From assembly GCF_000312125.1 (NCBI RefSeq), contig NZ_HE978641.1, forward strand, positions 271,533 to 335,532: 64,000 nt of DNA, given 5' to 3'. This document shows positions 1-7,515 of this stretch, one piece after another. Every line of letters begins with the position of its first letter. The first letter of the stretch is position 1. The translations under genes were made by a program, and so were the position numbers. Source of the DNA: Timonella senegalensis JC301 (GTDB taxonomy: Bacteria; Actinomycetota; Actinomycetes; Actinomycetales; Cellulomonadaceae). Under the pieces are notes generated by a model. That model did not search any database. It saw only the letters and a list, made by a program, of their open reading frames with translations, and was not told the DNA's origin.

Positions 1-922
1 CCGACGTGACCTGCCCTACGACCTTTTCGCCAACGTAAATGTTCGCTCCGCGTTCTGGAAGCAGGTGACCGGAACCATCGAGGTAGATCATCACGAGCCT
101 GCGCGGAGGCCGGCCCAAGTTGTGCACACGCGCAATGGTTTCCTGGCCGCGGTAACAGCCCTTGTGCAGGTGGACAGCCGTGCGCAACCAGTCCAACTCG
201 TGCGCGATCGACTTGTGGTCGACCTCGTTCTCGATACGGGGACGCCATGCCTCGATGCGGAGAGCCTCCGTGGCCCAGGTGCCCGCGAGTTTCCACCCGC
301 CGGCCTCCCGCCGTGCCACTTGCGCCGCAAGGTCTTCGCGGGGAACCAGCACGAGACGCCACGGGCGCTGCGTGCCGGGGTGCTCGGAAGAGTCGGCCGC
401 ATAGCGGGTTCCACCCTCGAGCACCTCAGGCCACCGGTCGAGCCACGTCACGGGCTCAGAATCCTTGCCCTCGTGAGAGATGGGCTCACCGATTGCGGCC
501 CATTGGTCGGTGACATCGGCAATGTCCACTTGCTTCATGAACTTCATGCGGTTGAGCCACGCGTTCAACTCCACGGCCTTGGGCCGCGAGGTGATCAGCC
601 AGGTGGTCTTGCCATCGTCTACAACTCCGGCGGCATGCTCAATGTGTCCCTGTGGAGACAGCACCAGGAGTTCCCGTGAACTACGAGGCTCCAAGCCCTC
701 AAGCTGTGCCGAGGTGATGGAGTGCAGCCATTCGAGCCGTTCCGGCCCGGTTACGGAGACCACACCAAGGTGCGACTGATCCACCACCGCTGCCCCGCGC
801 ACAAGTGCGCGCTGCTCCGCAGTGGGGTCGCCATAGTGCCACGCCACACCTGCATCAGGGCCGGCCGCGGCAACAGCACCGTGGCGAGATAGAAGGGGAC
901 TCGAGTATTTCTGCTCACTCAA
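1..922 (-). CDS. ygfZ: YgfZ/GcvT-like folate-binding protein (3' end outside window)
   Basis: The frame reads from a TTG at 922 (M-S-E-Q-K-Y-S-S) and runs off the left edge, so about 307 residues are visible and the C-terminus is missing. The diagnostic motif is K-G-C-Y-R-G-Q-E-T near positions 120-165 (minus strand), the YgfZ signature KGCYxGQE. The N-terminal part (HYGDPTAEQRALVRGAAVVDQ) matches the GcvT/YgfZ fold. The family binds tetrahydrofolate and helps maintain or repair Fe-S enzymes in the cytoplasm. It lies 11 bp downstream of the nitrobindin gene on the same strand, so the two are probably co-transcribed. The TTG start is chosen because no ATG or GTG lies in frame nearby; it is uncertain by several codons. 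Confidence 0.85.
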   Translation of the reverse strand, partial: MSEQKYSSPLLSRHGAVAAAGPDAGVAWHYGDPTAEQRALVRGAAVVDQSHLGVVSVTGPERLEWLHSITSAQLEGLEPRSSRELLVLSPQGHIEHAAGVVDDGKTTWLITSRPKAVELNAWLNRMKFMKQVDIADVTDQWAAIGEPISHEGKDSEPVTWLDRWPEVLEGGTRYAADSSEHPGTQRPWRLVLVPREDLAAQVARREAGGWKLAGTWATEALRIEAWRPRIENEVDHKSIAHELDWLRTAVHLHKGCYRGQETIARVHNLGRPPRRLVMIYLDGSGHLLPERGANIYVGEKVVGQVTS

Positions 923-933
923 TGCGCCGCCGC

Positions 934-1569
934 CTACTCTTCTACGCGAGTCAGCGTTGCCGAAACGTAGTCCTGCAACGGATTACCGAACGCCGCGAGC
1001 GACTGAACCCACATGAGGTTGCCGTTCACGTTGCCGTACATGCGCTTGGAGGCGGTGACCTCCGCGGCAGTTCCGGTGCGTGCGATCAGGTCGGAGACCA
1101 GCTGTACCTTGCCGTCGCCAGCGGCGCCAAGGTACACGGCCACACGGCCCGCAGGGTCGGAAAGCAGCACCTCAAGCGAGGTCTGCCCCGCGGGCACGCC
1201 CTGATGCGGTTCGGGAGCAATGCGCCAGTAGCCCGTCTCAGTCGACCACACGACCAACTCGGGGTCCGCTGGGTCGTGCGCAGAATCGTCGGAAATCAGT
1301 TCGGGGGCGTCATCGCCCGCGAGTTTGGCGTCCAACTTGTCAAACTCGGCCATCTGGTCGGGGACCTCTGGCATTGACTCGGGGGTCAAACGAATCGTGG
1401 ATTCGTACCGCAGGTACGGTCCACCATCGTGGTCAAACGTCACCTCTTGGATAAAACCGGAAGTCTCCAACCCTGGATACTCCAGCACCCCCTCACCTCG
1501 CCACGATCCAACCAACCACGCGAGCGGGTAAAGTTCGGGAGCTAGTCCCTGAGGAAACGTAAAAGCCAC
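934..1569 (-). CDS. Nitrobindin / FABP-like heme-binding beta-barrel protein
   Basis: 211 residues from a GTG start. The N-terminus P-L-A-W-L-V-G-S-W-R-G-E-G and the C-terminal G-N-L-M-W-V-Q-S-L-A-A-F are typical of actinobacterial nitrobindins (formerly DUF1794, FABP-like), small ferric-heme beta-barrels proposed to handle NO or peroxynitrite. It starts only 2 bp after the small membrane ORF at 1572-1691 and precedes the ygfZ-like gene, suggesting one operon. AAGGGACAG just upstream of the GTG can serve as ribosome binding site. Family assignment is solid; the physiological role is inferred. Confidence 0.87.
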   Translation of the reverse strand: MAFTFPQGLAPELYPLAWLVGSWRGEGVLEYPGLETSGFIQEVTFDHDGGPYLRYESTIRLTPESMPEVPDQMAEFDKLDAKLAGDDAPELISDDSAHDPADPELVVWSTETGYWRIAPEPHQGVPAGQTSLEVLLSDPAGRVAVYLGAAGDGKVQLVSDLIARTGTAAEVTASKRMYGNVNGNLMWVQSLAAFGNPLQDYVSATLTRVEE

Positions 1570-1571
1570 TG

Positions 1572-1691
1572 TTATCGCTGTCCCTTAAAAAGCTTGTACA
1601 CGGCGTAGCCGGCGAACCACACAATGGTGACCGAAACGGCTACGAGCAGGGTGAGAAAGAAGGCCTCAAGAATCTGTACGTCTACGTCCAT
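1572..1691 (-). CDS. Small single-pass membrane protein, 39 aa
   Basis: ATG at 1691, TAA at 1572. The peptide begins MDVDVQILEAFFLTLLVAVS, continues VTIVWFAGYAVY and ends KLFKGQR, giving one membrane-spanning helix with a basic C-terminal tail. It sits 2 bp upstream of the nitrobindin start in the same direction, and that coupling is the main reason to call it real. No family recognised. Confidence 0.55.
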   Translation of the reverse strand: MDVDVQILEAFFLTLLVAVSVTIVWFAGYAVYKLFKGQR

Positions 1692-1828
1692 GAGGCAATC
1701 CTACCTGCCATATCTAACGCATTGGCATAACCCGAAGGCACGTGGGTAGTATTCCCACGCTCACTGTGGCGTGGGCGGGAATCTCAGTGCAGGTCCCGCC
1801 GCGAACCTGCGTGAGGGAACATAGGATC

Positions 1829-2194
1829 ATGACCTACTCGCGACTCGTCATCAAATCAACCAACGGTACCGATCGCATCGAGACCGTGAACCAAGCCCTC
1901 ACCGTGGCAACCACCGCCTTGGCAGCAGGAGTCGAGACGTCCGTGTGGCTCACGGGAGACTCCGTGCTGCTCGCGGTTCCGCGCTACGCCGCCGACATCG
2001 AACTCGAACACGGAAACTCGTTCGAGGACATGGTCTCCCTGATCATCGCCGAGGGCTCGCTGACTGTGTGCACCCAGTGCGCCGCCCGCCGCAACCTCAC
2101 CCAGGTTGACCTACTGCCGGGCGTGCGGATCGCCGGCTCCACCTCCTTTGTAGAGGAGATCCTGCGGGACGGCACCCAGGCAATCGTGTACTGA
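1829..2194 (+). CDS. DsrE/DsrF-like sulfur-relay family protein
   Basis: 121 residues from the ATG at 1829 (MTYSRLVIKST); the longer upstream reading frame has non-protein-like sequence. The fold pattern (R-L-V-I-K-S, W-L-T-G-D-S-V-L-L-A, S-L-T-V-C-T-Q-C-A-A-R-R) fits the DsrE/DsrF/TusD superfamily, with conserved cysteines around residues 83-86 that could carry persulfide. It is divergent from the nitrobindin operon. Its TGA stop overlaps one copy of the dispersed TGATTNNCGACGATT motif. The exact sulfur partner is unknown. Confidence 0.75.
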   Translation: MTYSRLVIKSTNGTDRIETVNQALTVATTALAAGVETSVWLTGDSVLLAVPRYAADIELEHGNSFEDMVSLIIAEGSLTVCTQCAARRNLTQVDLLPGVRIAGSTSFVEEILRDGTQAIVY

Positions 2195-2206
2195 TTACCG
2201 ACGATC
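2192..2206 (+). repeat. Dispersed 15-mer motif copy (TGATTACCGACGATC)
   Basis: Overlaps the stop codon of the DsrE gene. It matches the consensus TGATTNNCGACGATT at all but the last base. Confidence 0.6.
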
Positions 2207-2249
2207 TTGGTCGCCTTAGTACGCCACGCCCACTTGGGAAGGGGTCGGG

Positions 2250-2981
2250 TCAGAGGACGATACGCCCGATCACGTACGTCAAAATGCCCATGACGGCGAT
2301 CGGCAGGGTTACCACGGACATCCACGAGGTGCGCCCCTTGACGGCCGGAAGCCTGCCAAACAGGGAGTGCAGGGCCACCACGATGACACCTGCGGCCAGG
2401 CCGATAATCGCGCCGGACAGGGCCGAAAGGTCGGCGAGCACAAAGGTCGAGAGCCAGCCAATTACGGTGGACGCCCCGATCACGATCACGCTGGACAGGG
2501 CGGTGGGGAACTTTGCGGCGGACAGTGCGGAGGCAACTGCGAGCGCCGCAGCACCCGCGACAGCGAGTTCAACGCCGCCGTCAAGCTTGTAACTGGCAAC
2601 CCAGCCCACTGCGCTGATGGACACCACGCTTCCGGAGACGGTTCCCACGAGGGAGTCCACGAGGCTGTTGCGTGGGTATGCGCGCAGCATCTCGTTGATG
2701 AAGGCGAGGAACACCGACATCGCCAGGATGATCGGCAGGTAGCGCAGCCACGGCTCGTCAAGTGTGGCCGCGAGGCTCGCCAGCGCACCCAAGCCCGACA
2801 GGATGACCACGAGGGTTGTCCCACCCTTGGCCGGAAGGCGCAGGAGGCTCGGCCAACCCACCGCGAACACGATACCCAACAAGCCCACAACAACAATGAG
2901 CGGGATGAGCCCAAGGTAGGCTGCAGCTGCCGTGACGGCGGACAGGACGGCCGCTAGAACGGCCCGGGTCGAGAGCTTCAC
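2250..2981 (-). CDS. Polytopic membrane protein, unassigned
   Basis: 243 residues from a GTG at 2981 (V-K-L-S-T-R-A-V-L-A-A-V-L). About seven to eight hydrophobic segments (for example LIPLIVVVGLLGIVF, ALSSVIVIGASTVIGWL, AIIGLAAGVIVVAL, LPIAVMGILTYVIG) make it an integral membrane protein. No conserved motif recognised. It resembles hypothetical permease-like proteins next to glnR in actinobacteria, but that is recollection of synteny only. An in-frame upstream extension to 3071 looks non-coding. Confidence 0.7.
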   Translation of the reverse strand: MKLSTRAVLAAVLSAVTAAAAYLGLIPLIVVVGLLGIVFAVGWPSLLRLPAKGGTTLVVILSGLGALASLAATLDEPWLRYLPIILAMSVFLAFINEMLRAYPRNSLVDSLVGTVSGSVVSISAVGWVASYKLDGGVELAVAGAAALAVASALSAAKFPTALSSVIVIGASTVIGWLSTFVLADLSALSGAIIGLAAGVIVVALHSLFGRLPAVKGRTSWMSVVTLPIAVMGILTYVIGRIVL

Positions 2982-3162
2982 GCCTAACAGTCTCCCAGAT
3001 TCGTAACAGCCTCGGCGAATCTCGCCTAAGTTCTGGAGCGGGCGTGCCGTGACCTGCAATAATTTGGGCAACTAAAAAATCAGATTCGACCCGTGGAATG
3101 TGCCCGGGCGCATAGCGCATCCGTTGTAATCTGAGCCTCACAAAACATTGGAAGGTGGACCG

Positions 3163-3909
3163 GTGGCTGAGCTCCTATTGCTGACATCAACCACAAACGG
3201 TTCGATACAGGTACTCCCCGCACTCGGGCTGCTCTCCCACCGGGTGCGCGTACTCCCCATGGAAGCCTCCGCGCTCGTGGACGCACCCGAGTCCGACATT
3301 GTTCTCTTGGACGCCCGTCGGGACTTGGTCGGCGCAAGGTCTACGTGCCGGATGCTGCGCGCGACCGGTTCTGACGTGCCGGTTCTCCTCATCATGACCG
3401 AGGGCGGGCTCATGGTGGTCACTTCCGATTGGGGTGCAGATGACCTCCTCCTTGAGACTGCGAGCCCCGCTGAAGTTGAGGCCCGGCTCCGCCTTGCTCG
3501 AGAGCGAGTCACACGGGTGGAGCAGGTTGAGCGCCCAGAGGAGATCACCTCTGGAGAACTGTTCATTGACGCCTCCGGCTACACTGCGAGGCTTCGAGGC
3601 GTGCCGCTCGACCTCACGTATAAAGAATTCGAACTCATCAAGTACCTCGTTCAACACCCGGGTCGAGTTTTCACCCGCGCCCAACTCCTCCAAGAAGTAT
3701 GGGGCTATGACTACTACGGTGGCACACGCACCGTCGACGTCCACGTGCGGCGACTCCGCGCCAAGTTGGGTGTGGAGTACGAGCAGATCATCGGCACGGT
3801 TCGTAACGTCGGCTACAGGTTCGACCCACCCAAGGACCGCCGCATGAAGGACTCCTCAGCGGAAGCGGCCATTGTGGACGACCTCGACCTACAGGACCAC
3901 GCCGAGTAG
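3163..3909 (+). CDS. glnR: GlnR-type orphan OmpR-family response regulator (nitrogen control)
   Basis: 248 residues from the GTG at 3163, preceded by GAAGGTGG. The N-terminal receiver-like domain ([27 protein letters not shown]) closely follows actinobacterial GlnR. The C-terminal winged helix has the GlnR signature [20 protein letters not shown] and [12 protein letters not shown] at about residues 150-225. GlnR activates or represses nitrogen assimilation genes without a cognate kinase, and none is encoded nearby. A competing start at TTG 3148 would add five residues. Confidence 0.92.
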   Translation: MAELLLLTSTTNGSIQVLPALGLLSHRVRVLPMEASALVDAPESDIVLLDARRDLVGARSTCRMLRATGSDVPVLLIMTEGGLMVVTSDWGADDLLLETASPAEVEARLRLARERVTRVEQVERPEEITSGELFIDASGYTARLRGVPLDLTYKEFELIKYLVQHPGRVFTRAQLLQEVWGYDYYGGTRTVDVHVRRLRAKLGVEYEQIIGTVRNVGYRFDPPKDRRMKDSSAEAAIVDDLDLQDHAE

Positions 3910-4003
3910 TAGCGGGCGTTTATACGTAGGCCTCTGGGAGGATTTGCTGTCCGGAGTCCTCGTATGTTCGCCCTTTGGCCCCGGACTTCACTAGACTCGG
4001 CAC

Positions 4004-4927
4004 GTGAACCGAGACTTTAACGATGTCCTGACCGATGGCCCATGGAAGCACGAGTTTGTTTCCGCAAACGGAGCCCGGTTCCATGTCGCGTTGGCAGAAC
4101 CAGCACAAAAGCCGGCTCCACTCGTCATCCTGCTGCACGCATTCCCCCAGTTCTGGTGGGCTTGGCGCAACCAGATCCCTGCACTCGTGGACGCCGGATA
4201 CAGGGTCGCGGCAATGGATATGCGCGGAACGGGAGCCTCGGATAAGCCGCCAACCGGCTATGACATGGCGACCCGCACGCGCGACGTCGCCGGAGTGATC
4301 CGGTCCCTCGGCGAGCAGAACGCGGTCATCATCGGACACGGACTGGGCGGCGCCACGGCCTGGGCGATGGCCTCACTTCAGCCATCGGTGACCCGTGCGG
4401 TCGCGGCACTCTCGGCACCGCACCCGGCGCACGTCCACACCTCGACTCGCTCCACGCTCACGCGCGCGGCGTACGCCCAGATCTCACTTTTCCGTGTGCC
4501 TACTCTCGCGGAGAAGACCCTGGTCAAGCCAGAAGCCTTGGCAAAGTTGATGAACTCGTGGGCACACGTGAAGTTCTCCCAGCAGGACATTGACGTTTAC
4601 GCGAACGCACTAGGCATCCCCTTCGCCGCCCACAACGCCCTTGAGCCGATGCGCTGGTACAAGCACTCCCTGCCCACCCCGCTCGGCCGCCGTTTCCTGC
4701 AGTCGGTGCGCACTCCCGTGACCATTCCGGCGCTCCAACTCCAGGGTGCTAATGACCATCAGTTGCGGCGGGAGAGCGCCTCCGTTGACGCCTCCGCGTT
4801 CTGCATGAATCTTCGGTATGAAGTCATTAACGATGCCGGGTTCTTCCTGCCCGAGGAGGCGCCGCAGGCCGTGAACTCGATCATTACTGATTGGCTAAAG
4901 GACTCGGTTGAGTCGCTCGCTGACTAA
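4004..4927 (+). CDS. Alpha/beta-hydrolase-fold protein (epoxide-hydrolase-like), nucleophile position is Gly
   Basis: 307 residues from a [16 protein letters not shown] gives the oxyanion HGxP-like segment and [11 protein letters not shown] the following strand, both typical of epoxide hydrolase/haloalkane dehalogenase relatives. The nucleophile elbow reads I-I-G-H-G-L-G-G, so the residue normally D or S is glycine at about position 114. The protein may therefore be catalytically dead or work differently. It is followed convergently by nth, whose stop overlaps its own by 4 bp. Fold assignment confident; activity unknown. Confidence 0.8.
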   Translation: MNRDFNDVLTDGPWKHEFVSANGARFHVALAEPAQKPAPLVILLHAFPQFWWAWRNQIPALVDAGYRVAAMDMRGTGASDKPPTGYDMATRTRDVAGVIRSLGEQNAVIIGHGLGGATAWAMASLQPSVTRAVAALSAPHPAHVHTSTRSTLTRAAYAQISLFRVPTLAEKTLVKPEALAKLMNSWAHVKFSQQDIDVYANALGIPFAAHNALEPMRWYKHSLPTPLGRRFLQSVRTPVTIPALQLQGANDHQLRRESASVDASAFCMNLRYEVINDAGFFLPEEAPQAVNSIITDWLKDSVESLAD

Positions 4928-5631
4928 TCGGAGGGGAACTTGGTGAGCTTGGCGGCCTTGTCCGCGTCTGTCTCCCCAATCCCGTACGAGGGGCATAGCG
5001 GCGCAAGCGCACACGCCCCGCAGGCCGGTCGCCGGGCAAAGCAGACCCTGCGCCCGTGGAAGATGACTCTGTGGGACAGGAGCGTCCAGTCCTTGCGCTC
5101 CACGAGTTCGCCGATCTGGCGTTCCACCGTGACGGGATCCTCATCTTCCGTGAGTTCCCACCTGCGTACGAGCCTGCCAAAATGCGTGTCCACGGTAATC
5201 CCGGGAACCCCAAAAGCGTCGCCGAGTACGACGTTGGCGGTCTTCCGTCCCACCCCGGGCAACTTCACTAGATCGTCGAGGTTAGCGGGCACCTCTCCCC
5301 CGTGTCGTTCAAGTAGCGCCTGGCCGATTCCCACGATCGACTTGGCCTTCTGCCTGTGGAAGCCCGTGGTGCGGATGTATTCCTCGATGTCCGCCACGTC
5401 GGCCTGGGCGTATGCAAGGGCGTTCGGGTAGGCGGCAAACAGTGCGGGCGTCACCTTATTGACCTGTTTGTCGGTGGACTGGGCGGACATGACCGTAGCG
5501 ATGAGAAGCTCAAGTGGCGTGGTGAAATCGAGTTCGCAGTGCGCGTCTGGGTGAATCTCGCCAAGTTCTCGGAATATTTTGCGGGCTCGTCGCACTTTGC
5601 CTAGTGGAGGCCTATTGTTATTGGCGGGCAT
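4924..5631 (-). CDS. nth: Endonuclease III (DNA glycosylase/AP lyase)
   Basis: 235 residues from ATG 5631 ([20 protein letters not shown]); the longer frame to 5913 would run into the crp promoter region. The helix-hairpin-helix [12 protein letters not shown] carries the catalytic Lys, and V-D-T-H-F-G-R-L carries the catalytic Asp. The C-terminal 4Fe-4S loop C-x6-C-x2-C-x5-C ([17 protein letters not shown]) is complete. It removes oxidised pyrimidines in base excision repair. It is divergent from the crp-type gene, a common actinobacterial arrangement. Confidence 0.96.
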   Translation of the reverse strand: MPANNNRPPLGKVRRARKIFRELGEIHPDAHCELDFTTPLELLIATVMSAQSTDKQVNKVTPALFAAYPNALAYAQADVADIEEYIRTTGFHRQKAKSIVGIGQALLERHGGEVPANLDDLVKLPGVGRKTANVVLGDAFGVPGITVDTHFGRLVRRWELTEDEDPVTVERQIGELVERKDWTLLSHRVIFHGRRVCFARRPACGACALAPLCPSYGIGETDADKAAKLTKFPSD

Positions 5632-5879
5632 TGTTGCACCTCGTTGATCCTGCGCGGGAGAAAAGATACCGACGTCCAACTCTAGTCCGCCCCATAGTTT
5701 GCCCGGTCGGTTGACAGCGCTAAACGTTGTCATAACCGCGCTTTCCAGACAAAGCGCCCTACGCCGCCCGTGAAAAAAGTCGAAAAACCTGCTCAAATGC
5801 GCTCTTGCCTGTACCTTGAAACTACATGCATAGTGCAAACTGAATGCGGATAACCAATATCGTGTGAAGGAAGTGTCAC

Positions 5880-6560
5880 GTGGAAAACGAAAGCATCGTT
5901 CTCTCCGCACCACTTTTCGCGACCATGGACGAGTCGGAGCGCCAGTCGCTGTACGACTCCATGGTCAAGGTGGAGCTCAACCGTGGAGAAGTTCTCTTTG
6001 ATGAGGGTGAGAACGGAGACCGCCTCTACATCATCGAAGAGGGCAAGATTAAGCTCGGATCTTCCTCTGGAGACGGTCGCGAGAACCTGCTTGCAATCCT
6101 CGGCCCAAGCGAAATGTTCGGAGAACTTTCGCTGTTCGATCCAGGACCCCGCTCGCTATCGGCAAGCGCAGTGTCTGACTCGGTTCTCTACGAACTCGAG
6201 CACAGCGCACTCGTCCGCGTCATCGAGGAACGCCCAGCAGTGGCTAAGCACCTGCTCACCGCACTTGCACGCCGCCTCCGTCGCACCAACGAGGCACTCG
6301 CTGACCTCGTGTTCTCTGACGTGCCAGGCCGTGTTGCCAAGGCTCTGCTCGATCTCTCGACCCGCTTCGGCGAGCGCGTAGACGAGGGCATCCGTGTTGC
6401 ACACGACCTCACCCAGGAAGAGCTGGCTCAGCTCGTCGGCGCATCGCGCGAGACCGTGAACAAGGCACTCGCCGACTTCGCGGGTCGTGGCTGGGTTCGC
6501 CGTGAGGGCCGCGCCGTCGTCCTTCTCGACATCGACCGCCTGGAGCGTCGCGCACGCTAG
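5880..6560 (+). CDS. crp: Crp/Fnr-family global regulator, GlxR/Crp type
   Basis: 226 residues from a GTG at 5880 behind a GAAGGA ribosome binding site. The cyclic-nucleotide domain contains [13 protein letters not shown] (residues about 79-91), the cAMP phosphate-binding cassette with the key Glu and Arg. The C-terminal winged helix has [21 protein letters not shown] as recognition region. Very close to corynebacterial GlxR and mycobacterial Crp in length and motifs. Divergent from nth. Whether cAMP is the ligand is inferred from the intact pocket. Confidence 0.94.
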   Translation: MENESIVLSAPLFATMDESERQSLYDSMVKVELNRGEVLFDEGENGDRLYIIEEGKIKLGSSSGDGRENLLAILGPSEMFGELSLFDPGPRSLSASAVSDSVLYELEHSALVRVIEERPAVAKHLLTALARRLRRTNEALADLVFSDVPGRVAKALLDLSTRFGERVDEGIRVAHDLTQEELAQLVGASRETVNKALADFAGRGWVRREGRAVVLLDIDRLERRAR

Positions 6561-6593
6561 TCTGGTCCGCCAGTTCGCAGTGCACGCAAATGT

Positions 6594-6642
6594 AAACGCG
6601 TGTGGGGTGGGATTCTTCGGAATCCCACCCCACACGCGTTTT
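6594..6642. terminator. Bidirectional terminator between crp and ridA
   Basis: A perfect 20-bp stem (arms 6596-6615 and 6620-6639) closed by TTCG and flanked by AAA on the left and TTTT on the right. It can serve both the crp-type gene and the convergent ridA gene. Confidence 0.9.
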
Positions 6643-6647
6643 GTCTT

Positions 6648-6662
6648 TGATTTTCGACGATT
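6648..6662 (+). repeat. Dispersed 15-mer motif copy (TGATTTTCGACGATT)
   Basis: Full match to TGATTNNCGACGATT, starting 6 bp after the crp terminator. Confidence 0.65.
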
Positions 6663-6699
6663 GTGCCCCACCTACGCGGTCCACTCACGCCATGTTAGG

Positions 6700-7170
6700 T
6701 CATGCGAACTCCACGACCAGTTCGACCTCAACCGGCGAGTCCAGCGGAAGGACAGCAACGCCCACGGCCGAGCGCGCGTGGACGCCCCGCTCCCCAAAGA
6801 TCTCGCCGATTACGGTGCTTGCACCGTTGATGACCGCAGGCTGTCCCGTGAAATCCGGATTACTTGCCACGAAGCCAACGACCTTGACCACGCGCACTAT
6901 GCGGTCGAGTGAGCCGATCTCTGCCTTGATCGCTGCGAGGGCGTTGAGGGCCGCAGTCCGTGCGTAGGTGGCTGCGTCATCGGGCGAAACGTTACCCTCA
7001 TGGACGCCAACCTTCCCTGTCTCAGGAAGCGCACCGTCAACGAACGGCAGCTGCCCGGACGTCCACACTAGGTTGCCCGCGGTCACAGCAGGGACGTACG
7101 CCGCTACGGGCGCTGCCACGCTGGGAAGTGAGATACCTAGTTCGGTGAGTCGATCGTCGATAAGAGACAT
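6700..7170 (-). CDS. RidA-family (YjgF/UK114) enamine/imine deaminase
   Basis: 156 residues from ATG 7170. W-T-S-G-Q-L-P-F-V near residue 34 and the C-terminal G-V-H-A-R-S-A-V-G-V-A-V-L-P-L mark the RidA fold. The second stretch has an Arg in the usual place (R105 of E. coli RidA) for the substrate carboxylate. The family hydrolyses reactive 2-aminoacrylate-type intermediates. The start codon overlaps the stop of the DUF4177 gene (TAATG), so translation is coupled. This is the longer actinobacterial subgroup; its substrate is not proven. Confidence 0.88.
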   Translation of the reverse strand: MSLIDDRLTELGISLPSVAAPVAAYVPAVTAGNLVWTSGQLPFVDGALPETGKVGVHEGNVSPDDAATYARTAALNALAAIKAEIGSLDRIVRVVKVVGFVASNPDFTGQPAVINGASTVIGEIFGERGVHARSAVGVAVLPLDSPVEVELVVEFA

Positions 7171-7334
7171 TAGAAGTCGCCCAACGGGCGCTTCATGTAG
7201 GCAACGAGTCCGTTGCCATCCGGTCCGGTCACGACCTGGACGAGTTCCCAACCATCGGAACCCCAGTTGTCGAGGATTTGCTTTGTCGCGTGAATGATCA
7301 GCGGCACGGTTACGTATTCCCACTTTTGAGCCAT
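7170..7334 (-). CDS. DUF4177-like small protein, 54 aa
   Basis: ATG 7334, TAA 7170. The sequence MAQKWEYVTVPLI followed by ILDNWGSDGWELVQVV is the DUF4177 pattern (W-E-Y-x-x-V-P and G-x-x-G-W-E-L-V). Such genes commonly precede ridA in actinobacteria. Translationally coupled to ridA by a 1-bp overlap. Function unknown. Confidence 0.8.
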   Translation of the reverse strand: MAQKWEYVTVPLIIHATKQILDNWGSDGWELVQVVTGPDGNGLVAYMKRPLGDF

Positions 7335-7515
7335 AGGGACATACTAGGTCAGGCACGCAGGGCGTGCCTATGTGCCCCACGAGACGGTTTCTACGTGGAG
7401 AACCACTCCCCACATGGGTAGCGCCCCTCACAGGAGCCTTTCAGTCACGAAATTCGCACACTTTCTTTGACGGACTTAAGGAATCGAGCCAAAGTATTCG
7501 CGTACTGTAGAGAGC

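Noticed and set aside
65-679. 204-aa forward reading frame
   Set aside because: Antisense shadow of the ygfZ-like gene, which has the KGCYRGQE motif on the minus strand.
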